This document shows positions 49,751-59,830 of a DNA stretch of 64,000 nt, one piece after another (the first letter of the stretch is position 1; every line of letters starts with the position of its first letter). Under the pieces are notes generated by a model. That model was given only the letters and a program-made list of their open reading frames with translations, did not search any database and was not told the DNA's origin. Both the position numbers and the translations under genes were made by a program. Source of the stretch: Polluticoccus soli (lineage in GTDB: Bacteria > Bacteroidota > Bacteroidia > Chitinophagales > Chitinophagaceae); assembly GCF_029269745.1 (NCBI RefSeq), contig NZ_JARJHT010000001.1:1240001-1304000 (forward strand). Direction: 5' to 3'.

Positions 49751-50773
49751 ATGGAAGGATCGCACATAAGGCCGACAGATAAATTGAGTTCCCAGGAACG
49801 GGAATATGAGAACAGTATCCGTCCCCAAACCATAGAAGAGTTTTCCGGTCAGCCCCAGCTGATCGAGAACCTCCGCATATTCATCAAAGCAGCCAACCTG
49901 AGAGGTGAGGCGTTAGATCACGTTTTATTTCACGGTCCTCCAGGCCTGGGAAAGACAACGCTTTCGCGCATTGTTGCCAATGAATTGGGCGTAGCGATCA
50001 AAGAAACCAGCGGACCAGTGATCGAAAAACCCGCCGACTTGGCAGGCTTGCTCACCAGCCTTGAGCCACGCGATGTATTGTTTATCGATGAAATACACCG
50101 ACTAAGTACAGTTGTAGAGGAATACCTCTATGCAGCCATGGAGGATTTCAAGATAGATATAATGATAGATAGCGGCCCGGCCGCACGCTCCATTCAGCTC
50201 ACCTTGAATCCATTCACACTGGTCGGTGCTACTACCCGCTCAGGTTTGCTGACAGCCCCGCTTCTCAGCCGTTTCGGTATCAAATCGAGGCTGGAATACT
50301 ATAATGCTGAGGTGTTGCAGCGCATCATCATACGCGCAGCTGCCTTATTAAATGTAAAGGTAACCTCAGACGCGGCCATGCAAATAGCAGACCGTAGCCG
50401 GGGTACGCCGCGTATTGCCAATGGGTTATTAAGGCGCATGCGCGATTTTGCGCAGGTACTTGGCAATGGCGTCATCGATATGAATATTGTTGAGTATGGT
50501 CTGAAAGCGCTGAATGTAGACGAGAGCGGGCTGGATGACATGGACAACAAGATACTATCTACGCTCATCGATAAATTCAAAGGCGGACCCGCAGGTATCA
50601 ATAATATCGCTACTGCAGTAGGTGAAGAGGCCGGCACTATTGAAGAGGTTTATGAGCCGTTCCTCATCCAGGAAGGCTATATCATGCGCACGCCTCGCGG
50701 TCGGGAAGCTACCGAAAAAGCGTACCGCCACCTGGGAAAAGACTGGCGCGCCAGCAATAACAGTTTATTCTAA
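49751..50773 (+). CDS. ruvB: Holliday junction branch-migration helicase RuvB
   Basis: A 340-residue AAA+ motor that drives branch migration of Holliday junctions with RuvA and RuvC. The family N-terminus ([19 protein letters not shown]), Walker [10 protein letters not shown] (62-70), Walker [10 protein letters not shown], sensor 1 [18 protein letters not shown], and arginine finger [15 protein letters not shown] are all intact. The C-terminal winged helix ends the protein ([28 protein letters not shown]). It lies 23 bp after the glycosyltransferase gene and may be read through from it. ruvA and ruvC are not in the window. Confidence 0.97.
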   Translation: MEGSHIRPTDKLSSQEREYENSIRPQTIEEFSGQPQLIENLRIFIKAANLRGEALDHVLFHGPPGLGKTTLSRIVANELGVAIKETSGPVIEKPADLAGLLTSLEPRDVLFIDEIHRLSTVVEEYLYAAMEDFKIDIMIDSGPAARSIQLTLNPFTLVGATTRSGLLTAPLLSRFGIKSRLEYYNAEVLQRIIIRAAALLNVKVTSDAAMQIADRSRGTPRIANGLLRRMRDFAQVLGNGVIDMNIVEYGLKALNVDESGLDDMDNKILSTLIDKFKGGPAGINNIATAVGEEAGTIEEVYEPFLIQEGYIMRTPRGREATEKAYRHLGKDWRASNNSLF

Positions 50774-50848
50774 TGCAACAGTAATATCAGGGCTTTCTGC
50801 ATATTATAGCCTAATTTCGCTTCTATATCACAGTTAAACTTACCCCTT

Positions 50849-51928
50849 ATGCCCAGTGTTTGTATAGTAACAGGTTCATCAGGCCTAATAGGCAGCGAAT
50901 CTGTCGAATTTTTCTCCAAGAAGTTCGATAAAGTGGTCGGTATCGACAACAACATGCGCATGCGCTTTTTTGGTGCGGACGCGTCAACCGAATGGAATAC
51001 TACAAGGTTGCTTTCGAAAGTGGACAATTTCGAACACCACGCCGCAGACATCCGCGACATCGAAGCAATCGATAAAATATTTGAACAGTACGGCACCGAT
51101 ATAAAAATGATCGTACACACGGCTGCGCAACCTAGCCACGACTGGGCTGCAAACGAGCCGCTCACCGACTTTACAGTAAACGCCAACGGCACTATCAACC
51201 TGCTGGAGACAACACGCAAGCATTGTAAAGACGCTACATTCATCTTTACCTCTACTAACAAAGTATACGGCGATACGCCTAACTACTTGCCACTTGTAGA
51301 ACTGGACAAGCGTTGGGAGATAGCTGAAGACCATCCATATTTCAAACACGGCATCGATGAACAAATGAGCATCGATCATACCAAACACTCACTGTTCGGT
51401 GCATCAAAAGTAGCTGCTGATGTCGTGGCTCAGGAATATGGCAGGTATTTCGGCATGAACGTCGGCATCTTCCGTGGTGGTTGCCTCACAGGGCCTAACC
51501 ACAGCGGTACACAGCTACACGGCTTCCTTTCATACCTGATGAAGTGTGCTATAACTGGCGACAAGTACACCGTATTCGGTTACAAAGGCAAACAAGTGCG
51601 CGACAACATACATGCATGGGACCTCGTGAACATGTTCTGGCATTTCCACCAGGCACCACGCCATGGTGAAGTATATAACGCAGGCGGCGGCAGGTTCTCT
51701 AACTGTTCTATGGCTGAAGCCATCGAGATATGTGAGCGCATCACCGGCAAGCCTATGAATTACCAATACTCCGAAACAAACAGGATAGGCGACCATATCT
51801 GGTGGATCAGCGATACCTCAAAATTCGAATCGCATTTCCCGGGCTGGAAGCATCATTATAACATAGAAGACATACTCACACAGATATACGCTGCATTCTC
51901 TCAAAGAGTTCATGCAGAGCACGCATAA
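50849..51928 (+). CDS. SDR-family NAD-dependent sugar epimerase/dehydratase
   Basis: A 359-residue extended short-chain dehydrogenase. The nucleotide-binding motif TGSSGLIG starts near residue 8, with [14 protein letters not shown] as a later substrate/cofactor block and [10 protein letters not shown] supplying the Ser/Thr of the catalytic triad. The YxxxK motif reads F183-GAS-K187, with Phe where the catalytic Tyr is expected. The overall pattern resembles CDP-paratose/tyvelose 2-epimerase-like proteins. Conserved residues such as [12 protein letters not shown] and [17 protein letters not shown] are present. The Phe may be normal for this subgroup. It probably acts on a nucleotide sugar, possibly linked to the heptose glycan genes upstream. 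Confidence 0.85.
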   Translation: MPSVCIVTGSSGLIGSESVEFFSKKFDKVVGIDNNMRMRFFGADASTEWNTTRLLSKVDNFEHHAADIRDIEAIDKIFEQYGTDIKMIVHTAAQPSHDWAANEPLTDFTVNANGTINLLETTRKHCKDATFIFTSTNKVYGDTPNYLPLVELDKRWEIAEDHPYFKHGIDEQMSIDHTKHSLFGASKVAADVVAQEYGRYFGMNVGIFRGGCLTGPNHSGTQLHGFLSYLMKCAITGDKYTVFGYKGKQVRDNIHAWDLVNMFWHFHQAPRHGEVYNAGGGRFSNCSMAEAIEICERITGKPMNYQYSETNRIGDHIWWISDTSKFESHFPGWKHHYNIEDILTQIYAAFSQRVHAEHA

Positions 51929-51949
51929 CTATTTTGATCAACGGTAACG

Positions 51950-53104
51950 ATGGATAATAAGAAATACAAATTAGGCACTAAGCTGATTCACGCAGGTGTT
52001 GAACCAGACCCTACAACCGGGGCTATCATGACACCGATTTATCAAACCTCCACTTATGTACAGGCCGCACCCGGCGACCATAAGGGATATGAATACGCAC
52101 GTACGCAAAACCCAACGCGTACAGTATTGCAAAATGCACTGGCTGCTATCGAGAATGGCAAATACGGCCTTTGCTTTGGCAGCGGTATGGCTGCAACTGA
52201 TGCAGTAGCTAAGCTCCTGATGCCGGGCGACGAGGTAATAGTAGCCAACGACCTGTATGGTGGTACTTACCGCATCTTCACTAAAGTGTTTGCATGCTAC
52301 GGCATCAAGTTCCACTTTATTGACATGAGCAACGCGGAGAATATTCGCCAGCACGTCAACGACAAAACGAAGATGATATGGGCTGAAACACCTACCAATC
52401 CACTGCTGAATATCATCGACATAGAAGCCTGTGCTAAAATAGCAAAGGAGAAAAACCTGCTATTGGTTGTAGACAATACATTTGCATCGCCATACCTGCA
52501 GAACCCGCTCGATTGGGGTGCAGATATCGTGTTGCACTCAGCAACAAAATATCTTGGTGGCCACTCGGATGTAGTGCATGGTGCTCTGATCATGAACGAT
52601 CAAAGCCTGGAAGAACGTCTGCGTTTTATCCAGAATAGCTGCGGTGCCGTACCCGGCCCTCACGATTGCTGGCTGGTGCTTCGTGGTATCAAAACACTGC
52701 ACGTGCGCATGGATCGTCACTGCCAGAATGGTGAAGCTATTGCTAACTACCTGCGCTCGCACGAGAAAGTGGGTAAAGTATACTGGTGCGGTTTTGAAGA
52801 TCATCCGAACCACGCAATCGCGAAAAAACAAATGCGCGGCTTCGGCGGTATGATATCTTTCGTGCTGAAAGACGACAACATTGAAGCTGCCAACGCAGTG
52901 CTGAAGAAAACAAAACTCTTCTCGCTTGCTGAATCGCTGGGCGGTGTTGAATCACTAATTGGCCACCCGGCTACGATGACGCACGGCTCTATTCCGCGCG
53001 AGCAACGCATTGCTAACGGACTTGCTGATTCGCTGATACGCCTGAGCGTTGGTATCGAAGACATCGACGACCTGATAGAAGACCTGAAACAAGCAATTGG
53101 ATAA
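51950..53104 (+). CDS. Cystathionine gamma-synthase/lyase-type PLP enzyme
   Basis: A 384-residue transsulfuration enzyme of the Cys/Met metabolism PLP family. The Schiff-base lysine is Lys200 in HSATKYLGGHSD; the phosphate-binding segment GSGMAATDA and the cofactor-contacting VVDNTFASPY are present. The C-terminal SLAESLGGVESLIGHPATMTHGS matches cystathionine gamma-synthase and gamma-lyase equally well, so direction of the reaction is uncertain. The ATG is 21 bp after the SDR gene's stop. A strong bidirectional terminator follows. Confidence 0.9.
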   Translation: MDNKKYKLGTKLIHAGVEPDPTTGAIMTPIYQTSTYVQAAPGDHKGYEYARTQNPTRTVLQNALAAIENGKYGLCFGSGMAATDAVAKLLMPGDEVIVANDLYGGTYRIFTKVFACYGIKFHFIDMSNAENIRQHVNDKTKMIWAETPTNPLLNIIDIEACAKIAKEKNLLLVVDNTFASPYLQNPLDWGADIVLHSATKYLGGHSDVVHGALIMNDQSLEERLRFIQNSCGAVPGPHDCWLVLRGIKTLHVRMDRHCQNGEAIANYLRSHEKVGKVYWCGFEDHPNHAIAKKQMRGFGGMISFVLKDDNIEAANAVLKKTKLFSLAESLGGVESLIGHPATMTHGSIPREQRIANGLADSLIRLSVGIEDIDDLIEDLKQAIG

Positions 53105-53139
53105 ATGAAAACGCCCGGTTCATCCGGGCGTTTTCATTT
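53103..53139. terminator. Bidirectional terminator between convergent genes
   Basis: A 16-bp perfect stem (53103-53118 with 53124-53139) around a TTCAT loop; the core is ACGCCCGG / CCGGGCGT. It ends both the PLP enzyme gene and the GLPGLI gene. Confidence 0.9.
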
Positions 53140-53875
53140 ATAAGGTTGTCCACCAAATATTGCGTGGGCCATGACTCTTCCAGTCCTCCATGCTTTTGTT
53201 CATCTGGTCGAACAGTTCTTTTTGATTCACCTTCTTCCCCTTTTGCGATATTTTGAAATCCTCCTCTTTCGGTTGTACTACGTCTACTTTAGTGGCTATC
53301 CATGTAGAGTAGAGGCGGGGAACTGCGAGCTCCAATATCAATCCCGGCAAACCTGAGAACATCTCTGGGCCACCGCTCACCATGATATCATCAGTATAGA
53401 AAGCCACTACGTATACTGAGTCGCATATTTTGCCTACAGCCTTTCTGCATTTGTAGTTGGCTATGGTTCGTATCTCGTCTGTGATCCGCCATTTTATCTC
53501 GCGCATACTGTCTTGCACCAGGTACTTCTCTTCGAAAATTATCTTCTGTGCGGTTACACTGTCCTTCTTAAAATCAGAGTACACAACATTTTCCGGGGCT
53601 GGTGTGCTCAGCCATCTCGACACATTCTCCGTTTCACGACCGGGTTTATAAATGGCTTTACTAGTAGTGAAGTAAAGGTCGAAATAAGAGAGATGGTATT
53701 TTGCCAGCTGTGATTTTATCTTATCGTAAAATCTTCTTTGGTCCTCGCCCAGCTCTTCTATGCGGCGATGAATGTTGATCTTGCGTTCGTATTCTACCTT
53801 TCCATAGGTAGTGTATTGCGCGGCAGCAGGCAGCGATAACAACACGAGTATGAGTATGTGATATAGCTTATTCAT
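53138..53875 (-). CDS. GLPGLI family protein
   Basis: A 245-residue secreted protein with a signal peptide (1-19, ending PAAAQ). The defining motif is literally present: MFSGLPGLILEL around residue 175. The body opens YTTYGKVEYERKI, and two cysteines in YKCRKAVGKICD may pair. GLPGLI proteins are found across Bacteroidota next to TonB-dependent receptor-like barrels and are presumed periplasmic. Here it is 9 bp downstream of just such a barrel gene, so the pair likely functions together. Biochemical function is unknown. Confidence 0.9.
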   Translation of the reverse strand: MNKLYHILILVLLSLPAAAQYTTYGKVEYERKINIHRRIEELGEDQRRFYDKIKSQLAKYHLSYFDLYFTTSKAIYKPGRETENVSRWLSTPAPENVVYSDFKKDSVTAQKIIFEEKYLVQDSMREIKWRITDEIRTIANYKCRKAVGKICDSVYVVAFYTDDIMVSGGPEMFSGLPGLILELAVPRLYSTWIATKVDVVQPKEEDFKISQKGKKVNQKELFDQMNKSMEDWKSHGPRNIWWTTL

Positions 53876-53884
53876 AGGGTAAGA

Positions 53885-56698
53885 TCATTTGACTGTTTCA
53901 GCAGGAGCAGTTAATGGTGACTTGGTAAAATTCCAGATCAGGCTGATGAGACCGTAACGGCGTACAGTGTTGTACCGGTCTTCAGTGATATAGTTATTGT
54001 TGGCGGTACGATTGAAGCCGATGTTCTGATTCAGGATATCAAATACAGAAGCTCTCAACTCCAACTGGTCATTCTTCAGGAATTTCTTGCTGACATATGC
54101 ATTCCACTTGAACACATTGTTGTTGCTGGTGAACACTTCTGTCTTTTCCCTGATGAACCAGTTTATATCTGAAGCGACTTCAAACTTCAACGGAAATTCA
54201 TACTTGATATTGAACTCGTGCTCCATGGACCAATAACTGGCATTAGCTGTATTGATCGTAGAACGGAAATCGTTGTAGGCAACACTTGGCCCAATACTGG
54301 CAGAGAACTTCTCGTCCTTGGTTTCGTACTGAAGTTCAGTACCGACTGAATAGCGATTGTTATCGCTCTCGTTACGTTGGTTATTTACATAGCTGATATT
54401 GTGGTTGATGCTGTTGTTTACATAAACATGCCAGTACAGGTGGTATTTCTTGATACTGGAGCCAAACCAGAGATTTTGCCAGGCTGAATAGTTGCCATCC
54501 ACGTTCACATATTGATAAGTACGCACGCCGCGGTCGTTAACGCTATCTGTGCGGCTGATCGCGTTATCGGTGAGCATTAGATTGACACTACCGCCAATAT
54601 AGCGTCCTGTAAGGGGTTTATAGTTGTTATATCTGGCGGAGACATTGTGCTTGAATTCCTGTGTCAGGTTAGGATTACCTATAGAAATATTAAGCGGATC
54701 ATTATTATCTGCCAGGGGCTGTAGCTGCTCCAGTGTTGGCTGGCGGGTAGAGCCGTTATAGTTCAGGCTTGCCTGCGCTTGCTTGTTAAACTTGTATGTA
54801 AAGTTGGCGCGGGGAAACAAGTTGACGAAATTGTATACGTACGTCGTGTCCTTGTTCAGATCATTTTGCTTGAAGTTGGACGCCGCAACAGACGAACCAA
54901 TATTGGCATTGATCTTTTTGTTGACGAATTTCAAGCTAGCACCACCAGTATTGGTCAACACTTCGAATTCGTAGTTGCTGCTAAGAAATTGGTTCACGTC
55001 GATATAATCAGCCGTTCCTTTATTCTTGTCTGTAGTGATACGGTCTGCTTTACTATTATCCAGTTTGAAAGAATAATTCACTTCCGCAAACAATACTTTC
55101 GATAGCGGCTCAGTATAGACCGCTCTTGATGACAGCGCCAGGTTCTCGTTAGCATTCTGCTTTCTCTGGTCTATTGTGTCTATAGATGTCAACTCACCCA
55201 GCGTGTCGAAAAACTTGTTGACCGTTTTTAAGAAACCATCATTCTGCTGCTGCCGGTAGTTCTCCGTGATGTTCAGTGAAAAACTACGGCCTTTCTTCAT
55301 GAATTTCTTCTTCCAGTCCAGCGTGCTGTTGAGTGTTTTTGTAAAGCCATCTGTTGTCTGAGTGCGAAGACTTTCGTTCAGGCTTTCTCCCTCGTTGTTT
55401 TTTGTTTCGCTATTGTAGGCTGAGCTGTTGTCTATTTCATTGTAGCCAACTACGGTTGTTATCTTAACAGAACTGAGACTGTCTGTTTTGATATCGTACT
55501 GGAAATCTGCCCGGTGTCTCCTGCCTATGTTTAGTTGATCGCTTTTTTGTGATGTAGTATTGTACTTGTCACCAGGCAGGATATACTGGGTCGTCGTACT
55601 GTTGTCTATATCTATCTCTTGTTGCGCAAAGCGATAGTTGCCACTGAAGTGGTGTTTATCTTCTGCCCATTTATTGGAATAGTGAGTACCACCTGTATAT
55701 GCCATGGGAATACCTTTACCATTATAATCGCCATTCCAGCTCGTCATATCATCATCGTTGCCGGAATAATACATCATCACATTGCCCTCATCATCCACTT
55801 CTGTATTTCCACCGCTGCCGCCACCAAACTTGTCTCGGTCATCCCAGCCCAGCCCCATCTTGCCTGTGTTTGACATGATACCAAACGCAGATATTTTGCG
55901 GTTGCCTTTAAATGCATTCACCATGGCCTGGTTCTCATAATAGGCGCGTTCATCACCCGCACCACCTGCACCTGTTACCCTTCCAAAGTATCCTTTCTTC
56001 TGGTCTTCTTTCAGCTGCAGGTTGATGGTCTTTGTCTTTTCACCATCATCAATACCGGTAAACTCAGCCTGGTCGCTTTTCTTATCAAACACCTGTACTT
56101 TGTCTACAACTTTTGCCTGCAGGCTTTTGGTTACCATGGCAGGATCGTCAGAAAAGAATTCCTCACCATCCACCAACACCTTTTGCACTTTCTCGCCTTG
56201 TGCGATGATCTCACCATCTTTATTCACCTGCAGTCCCGGCAGCTTTTTCAACAAAGCGTCTACGGTTGCATTGTCTTTCACTTTAAAACTATCAGCGACA
56301 TACTCCACGGTATCGCCCTTTACTTTTATGGCTGCGTACTGCTGTGTAAATACGAATTCCTTCAGCAGGTGTGCTTTAGTCACCATCGGTATCGCGCCCA
56401 TGTCCACAGGCGTTCCATCTTTTACGTTGGCTACATCCACATAATCGGCAAACCCCGGAAAAGTGATCATGAGAATATACTTACCCGGAGTCTTAGGATG
56501 CAGCGTGAAGACGCCGTCGTTATTCGTTCGGGTAAAAGTTTCCATCATGGAGTCTGCTTCATGAATGAGCACGACAGAAGCGCTGGGCAGACCGTTGCTG
56601 TTGAGTGTATCCATCACCGAACCGGTGATCGTGTAAGATTGTCCTTTGGCGCAGAACACAGCCAGGGACAGTAAGAGTGTGACGATGGGGCGTAACAT
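53885..56698 (-). CDS. Outer-membrane beta-barrel family receptor
   Basis: A 937-residue outer-membrane protein. The ATG at 56698 gives a signal peptide (MLRPIVTLLLSLAVFCAKGQ); the frame extends 40 residues further without signal character. A carboxypeptidase-regulatory-like domain (about 22-105, YTITGSVMDTLNSNGL) is followed by a plug-like domain (about 110-215, VDALLKKLPGLQVNKDGEI, KVLVDGEEFFSDDPAM) and a large barrel rich in aromatic strand ends. It differs from SusC-type receptors and matches the group that pairs with GLPGLI proteins. A possible role is import or export of a peptide or metal ligand; no substrate can be read. Confidence 0.88.
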   Translation of the reverse strand: MLRPIVTLLLSLAVFCAKGQSYTITGSVMDTLNSNGLPSASVVLIHEADSMMETFTRTNNDGVFTLHPKTPGKYILMITFPGFADYVDVANVKDGTPVDMGAIPMVTKAHLLKEFVFTQQYAAIKVKGDTVEYVADSFKVKDNATVDALLKKLPGLQVNKDGEIIAQGEKVQKVLVDGEEFFSDDPAMVTKSLQAKVVDKVQVFDKKSDQAEFTGIDDGEKTKTINLQLKEDQKKGYFGRVTGAGGAGDERAYYENQAMVNAFKGNRKISAFGIMSNTGKMGLGWDDRDKFGGGSGGNTEVDDEGNVMMYYSGNDDDMTSWNGDYNGKGIPMAYTGGTHYSNKWAEDKHHFSGNYRFAQQEIDIDNSTTTQYILPGDKYNTTSQKSDQLNIGRRHRADFQYDIKTDSLSSVKITTVVGYNEIDNSSAYNSETKNNEGESLNESLRTQTTDGFTKTLNSTLDWKKKFMKKGRSFSLNITENYRQQQNDGFLKTVNKFFDTLGELTSIDTIDQRKQNANENLALSSRAVYTEPLSKVLFAEVNYSFKLDNSKADRITTDKNKGTADYIDVNQFLSSNYEFEVLTNTGGASLKFVNKKINANIGSSVAASNFKQNDLNKDTTYVYNFVNLFPRANFTYKFNKQAQASLNYNGSTRQPTLEQLQPLADNNDPLNISIGNPNLTQEFKHNVSARYNNYKPLTGRYIGGSVNLMLTDNAISRTDSVNDRGVRTYQYVNVDGNYSAWQNLWFGSSIKKYHLYWHVYVNNSINHNISYVNNQRNESDNNRYSVGTELQYETKDEKFSASIGPSVAYNDFRSTINTANASYWSMEHEFNIKYEFPLKFEVASDINWFIREKTEVFTSNNNVFKWNAYVSKKFLKNDQLELRASVFDILNQNIGFNRTANNNYITEDRYNTVRRYGLISLIWNFTKSPLTAPAETVK

Positions 56699-56785
56699 AG
56701 GGAGCGATGGTTTGAAGTAGTGTGAAGACAAAATTGTCAGGAATAAGTCATAACAGGAAATTTTAAATGTTAAAAAAACTAAAAA

Positions 56786-56802
56786 GCCGGGACGAGCCCG
56801 GC
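56786..56802 (-). terminator. Terminator of the GH3/serine hydrolase gene
   Basis: A 6-bp GC stem GCCGGG / CCCGGC with a 5-nt loop, followed on the minus strand by TTTTTAG and further T. It lies just after the stop at 56828. Confidence 0.6.
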
Positions 56803-56827
56803 AAATAGTTATCAGCAATAAAATTGA

Positions 56828-59800
56828 TTATCTATGGGTGACCAATTGTGATCGTTGAGTTTCAGCACGGTTGCGTATCACCGGCAATCCCAGTGATTCG
56901 TAAATATAGTCCTGCGCCATAGTGCGGATGTTTAGCTTATTGATCAGGTTATTGTTTGCCGATGGCGCTACCCTGTTAGACAGGAATACGAACACAACGC
57001 CAGTACCTGGATCAGCCCAGGCAACAGTGCCAGTAAAACCCTGGTGACCGAAGGCCAAACCTGTAGTACGATTGCCCGCGGGTCCGCCATCTTCGCTGTC
57101 TGTCGATGGTTTATCAAAACCAAGCGCTCTCCTGCTCACACTCGAACTGTACGCAGTAAACATATCCACCGTTTCTTTTTTGAAGAAGCGTTTGCCGCCA
57201 TAAGTACCACCGTTCAGCAGCATCTGGAATATTGCAGCAACATCTTGCGCCGATGCGAATACACCAGCGTGACCGGCTACACCGCCCAGTAGAGCCGCGC
57301 CCTGGTCATGAACATACCCTTGTATCTGCTGGTGCCTGAATACCATATCATTTTCTGTTGGTGCAATTTCAGACAGCTTGAATCTATCCAGTGGATTGTA
57401 CCCCGTCCTCTGCAAACCAAGTGGCTTGTAGAAATTAGATTCAACATAAGCATCGATACGCTTGCCGCTTATCTGCTGAACAATAGCCGCAAGGAAGAAA
57501 TAATCGAGATCGCTGTAAACGTACTTGCCCTTGGTCTCTATAGGAGATGCCAGGATCTTTGCCCATATCGAATCAGGATAATCCTTGCGGAGATAAAGAT
57601 CTTTCGCCACCTGGATGGTGAAGTTAGCATCAGGTGCTGTCTTGTATAGATCACTACGCAGGTTGCCGCTTGCATCCAGTGTTTCAGTATAGAACGGTAT
57701 CCATGCTTTCAGTCCCGCCTGGTGCATCAGAAGATCGCGCACTTTAATGCCGGATTTGTTGCTGGTTCTCGTCCACGGCAGGTAATCGCCCACTGTTCTA
57801 TCCAACTGCAAAGCACCTGTTTCGTACAGGCGCATTACAGCAAGTGTTGTAGACAGCACTTTGGTAAGCGAAGCCACATCGTATATCGTATTCGGGTTTA
57901 CCCTGTCCACCTTATCCGGCGTACAGAAACCAAAACATTCATTATAGAATATTTTACCGTCTTTAGCAGCCAGCACGCGCGCACCGGGAAAAGCTCCAGC
58001 GGCAACTGCACGCTGCATGAACAAGTTCAGTTTATCAAGCGCGTCCGGATTTACCACACCCGCTTTTTCTACGAAGTCAACGGTTGTCAGCGTACCCGCC
58101 ACCGGTTTCGTAGCCGTGGCATATACTGGCAGCCCTTCCATCTTCATGTTGAAGTATGGCGTTACAGGCAGGTAACCTCTGGCAGGCATTTCTTTCGCCA
58201 GCAGTCTTGCTACTGCATTCTCTGTAGCTACATCGTCTTCGTATGCCACAGTTATCGACGAAGCTTCATTGATATTCTTAAGAATATATGGATTACCCAT
58301 GATCACCAACATCACGTTGGTCTTTTTCTGTACTTGCTTCAGGAAAGCAAGTTGCTTTGCTGTGAGTCCATAATCGCCACCCGATGGATAGAAGCTCATG
58401 TTGTGAACTGCCACTATCGAGATACCGCTTTTATCGATCGACTTCAATATTTCATCTCCTTTGTTGTCAGCTGCATTAGCAGGCAGCCATTGCGCATTTA
58501 CATTACCGTAGGTCTGGCTCAGCTGGTTGAACAAGGTTGTATTGCCCATTGAGTTTACTCCTACATATTGTATCTGCATACCTGTACGTGAGATATCAGT
58601 AAGTATGTTGTTCCTGTCGCGGACCACTGTTACTGCGTTCTCTGCAACACGCGTGCGCAACGAGGCAGTATACTTGTTCAGGTCATTAGCAAGATTGTTT
58701 ACGTCAACAGGCTTCCAATTGTTCAGTCCTGCGTCATACTTCGCCGCCAATATCTTTCTTACCCGCTGTTCCAGGTCCGATTTTTCGATCACACCTTCAT
58801 TCGTAGCATTTTCGATCTTAGTGATCGCTGTAGGAACGTCTTGTGAGAACAGTAATACATCGTTACCTGCTACAAATGCGCGCAGATCTACTTCACCTGG
58901 CGAATAGTATTTAGCAACACCATGCATATTCAATGCATCGGTAAACACCAGTCCTTTGAAACCCATTTTTGTTTTCAGCAGGTTGGCTACCGTATTCTTC
59001 GAAAGCGTGGTTGGCGTACGCGGGTCTTTCTCAAGTGCAGGTACCTGCAGGTGCGCCACCATCATACTCTTCACACCGGCTTTTATCAGTTCATTGAACG
59101 GGTACAGCTCTAGCGATTGTAATTGTTCCAATGATTTATTAATAGTAGGAAGGTCTTTATGCGAATCTATATCTGTATCACCATGACCGGGGAAGTGTTT
59201 CGCAGATGCCATCACCCCATTATCCTGCAGGCCGCGCATATAGGCGATACCCAGTTTGGCCACCCATTTCTTATCCTCACCGAAAGAACGCGCATTGATG
59301 ATCGGGTTCTTCGGGTTGTTATTTATGTCAACCACAGGACCGAAATTGATGTGCACGCCCAGCCTTTTACACTGCAGGGCGATCACCTTACCTACTTCGT
59401 ATGCCAATGCGGTATCACGGGTGGCGCCTATAATCATAGCCTTTGGCAGGTCGTCCACACCACTCAGGCGCATACCAAGCCCCCACTCAGCGTCCATACC
59501 TACCAATAGCGGCACCTGGGCCATGCGCTGGTACTGGTTATTCAACTGGGCCTGTGCTTCAGGAGTACCGCCCATGAAAATAACCCCGCCTATCTGGCGA
59601 CTATCCAACATTTGTTTTATCTGATTTTCGTTGTAGTCCTTACCGCCCGAATATGCGGCAACCATGAAAAGCTGGCCTATACGCTCACGGTCGGTTAGTT
59701 TATTGTACACGCTATCTACCCACTTCCTCTTTACGGGATCCATAGCTACATCTTTTCTCTGCTGAGCGTTTGCAAAGATCATGTAGAACACTATGAAGAA

Positions 59801-59830
59801 CACCGTAAGCACACTAAATAATCTACCCAT
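56828..59830 (-). CDS. GH3 beta-N-acetylglucosaminidase fused to serine beta-lactamase-like hydrolase
   Basis: A 1000-residue two-domain secreted enzyme. After a signal peptide (1-22) the GH3 catalytic domain (about 35-370) shows the NagZ-type motif KHFPGHGDTDIDSH at 211-224 (Asp-His dyad) and nucleophile Asp298 in FTDALNMHG. A GH3 C-terminal-type domain follows (about 395-575). The last 400 residues are a class C beta-lactamase/serine hydrolase fold: SxxK as Ser654-LT-Lys657 and a YSD triplet at 772-774 in place of the YxN motif. The fusion suggests coordinated removal of N-acetylglucosamine and cleavage of a peptide or ester, most likely in peptidoglycan turnover. Such fusions are known in Bacteroidota. 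Confidence 0.9.
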   Translation of the reverse strand: MGRLFSVLTVFFIVFYMIFANAQQRKDVAMDPVKRKWVDSVYNKLTDRERIGQLFMVAAYSGGKDYNENQIKQMLDSRQIGGVIFMGGTPEAQAQLNNQYQRMAQVPLLVGMDAEWGLGMRLSGVDDLPKAMIIGATRDTALAYEVGKVIALQCKRLGVHINFGPVVDINNNPKNPIINARSFGEDKKWVAKLGIAYMRGLQDNGVMASAKHFPGHGDTDIDSHKDLPTINKSLEQLQSLELYPFNELIKAGVKSMMVAHLQVPALEKDPRTPTTLSKNTVANLLKTKMGFKGLVFTDALNMHGVAKYYSPGEVDLRAFVAGNDVLLFSQDVPTAITKIENATNEGVIEKSDLEQRVRKILAAKYDAGLNNWKPVDVNNLANDLNKYTASLRTRVAENAVTVVRDRNNILTDISRTGMQIQYVGVNSMGNTTLFNQLSQTYGNVNAQWLPANAADNKGDEILKSIDKSGISIVAVHNMSFYPSGGDYGLTAKQLAFLKQVQKKTNVMLVIMGNPYILKNINEASSITVAYEDDVATENAVARLLAKEMPARGYLPVTPYFNMKMEGLPVYATATKPVAGTLTTVDFVEKAGVVNPDALDKLNLFMQRAVAAGAFPGARVLAAKDGKIFYNECFGFCTPDKVDRVNPNTIYDVASLTKVLSTTLAVMRLYETGALQLDRTVGDYLPWTRTSNKSGIKVRDLLMHQAGLKAWIPFYTETLDASGNLRSDLYKTAPDANFTIQVAKDLYLRKDYPDSIWAKILASPIETKGKYVYSDLDYFFLAAIVQQISGKRIDAYVESNFYKPLGLQRTGYNPLDRFKLSEIAPTENDMVFRHQQIQGYVHDQGAALLGGVAGHAGVFASAQDVAAIFQMLLNGGTYGGKRFFKKETVDMFTAYSSSVSRRALGFDKPSTDSEDGGPAGNRTTGLAFGHQGFTGTVAWADPGTGVVFVFLSNRVAPSANNNLINKLNIRTMAQDYIYESLGLPVIRNRAETQRSQLVTHR

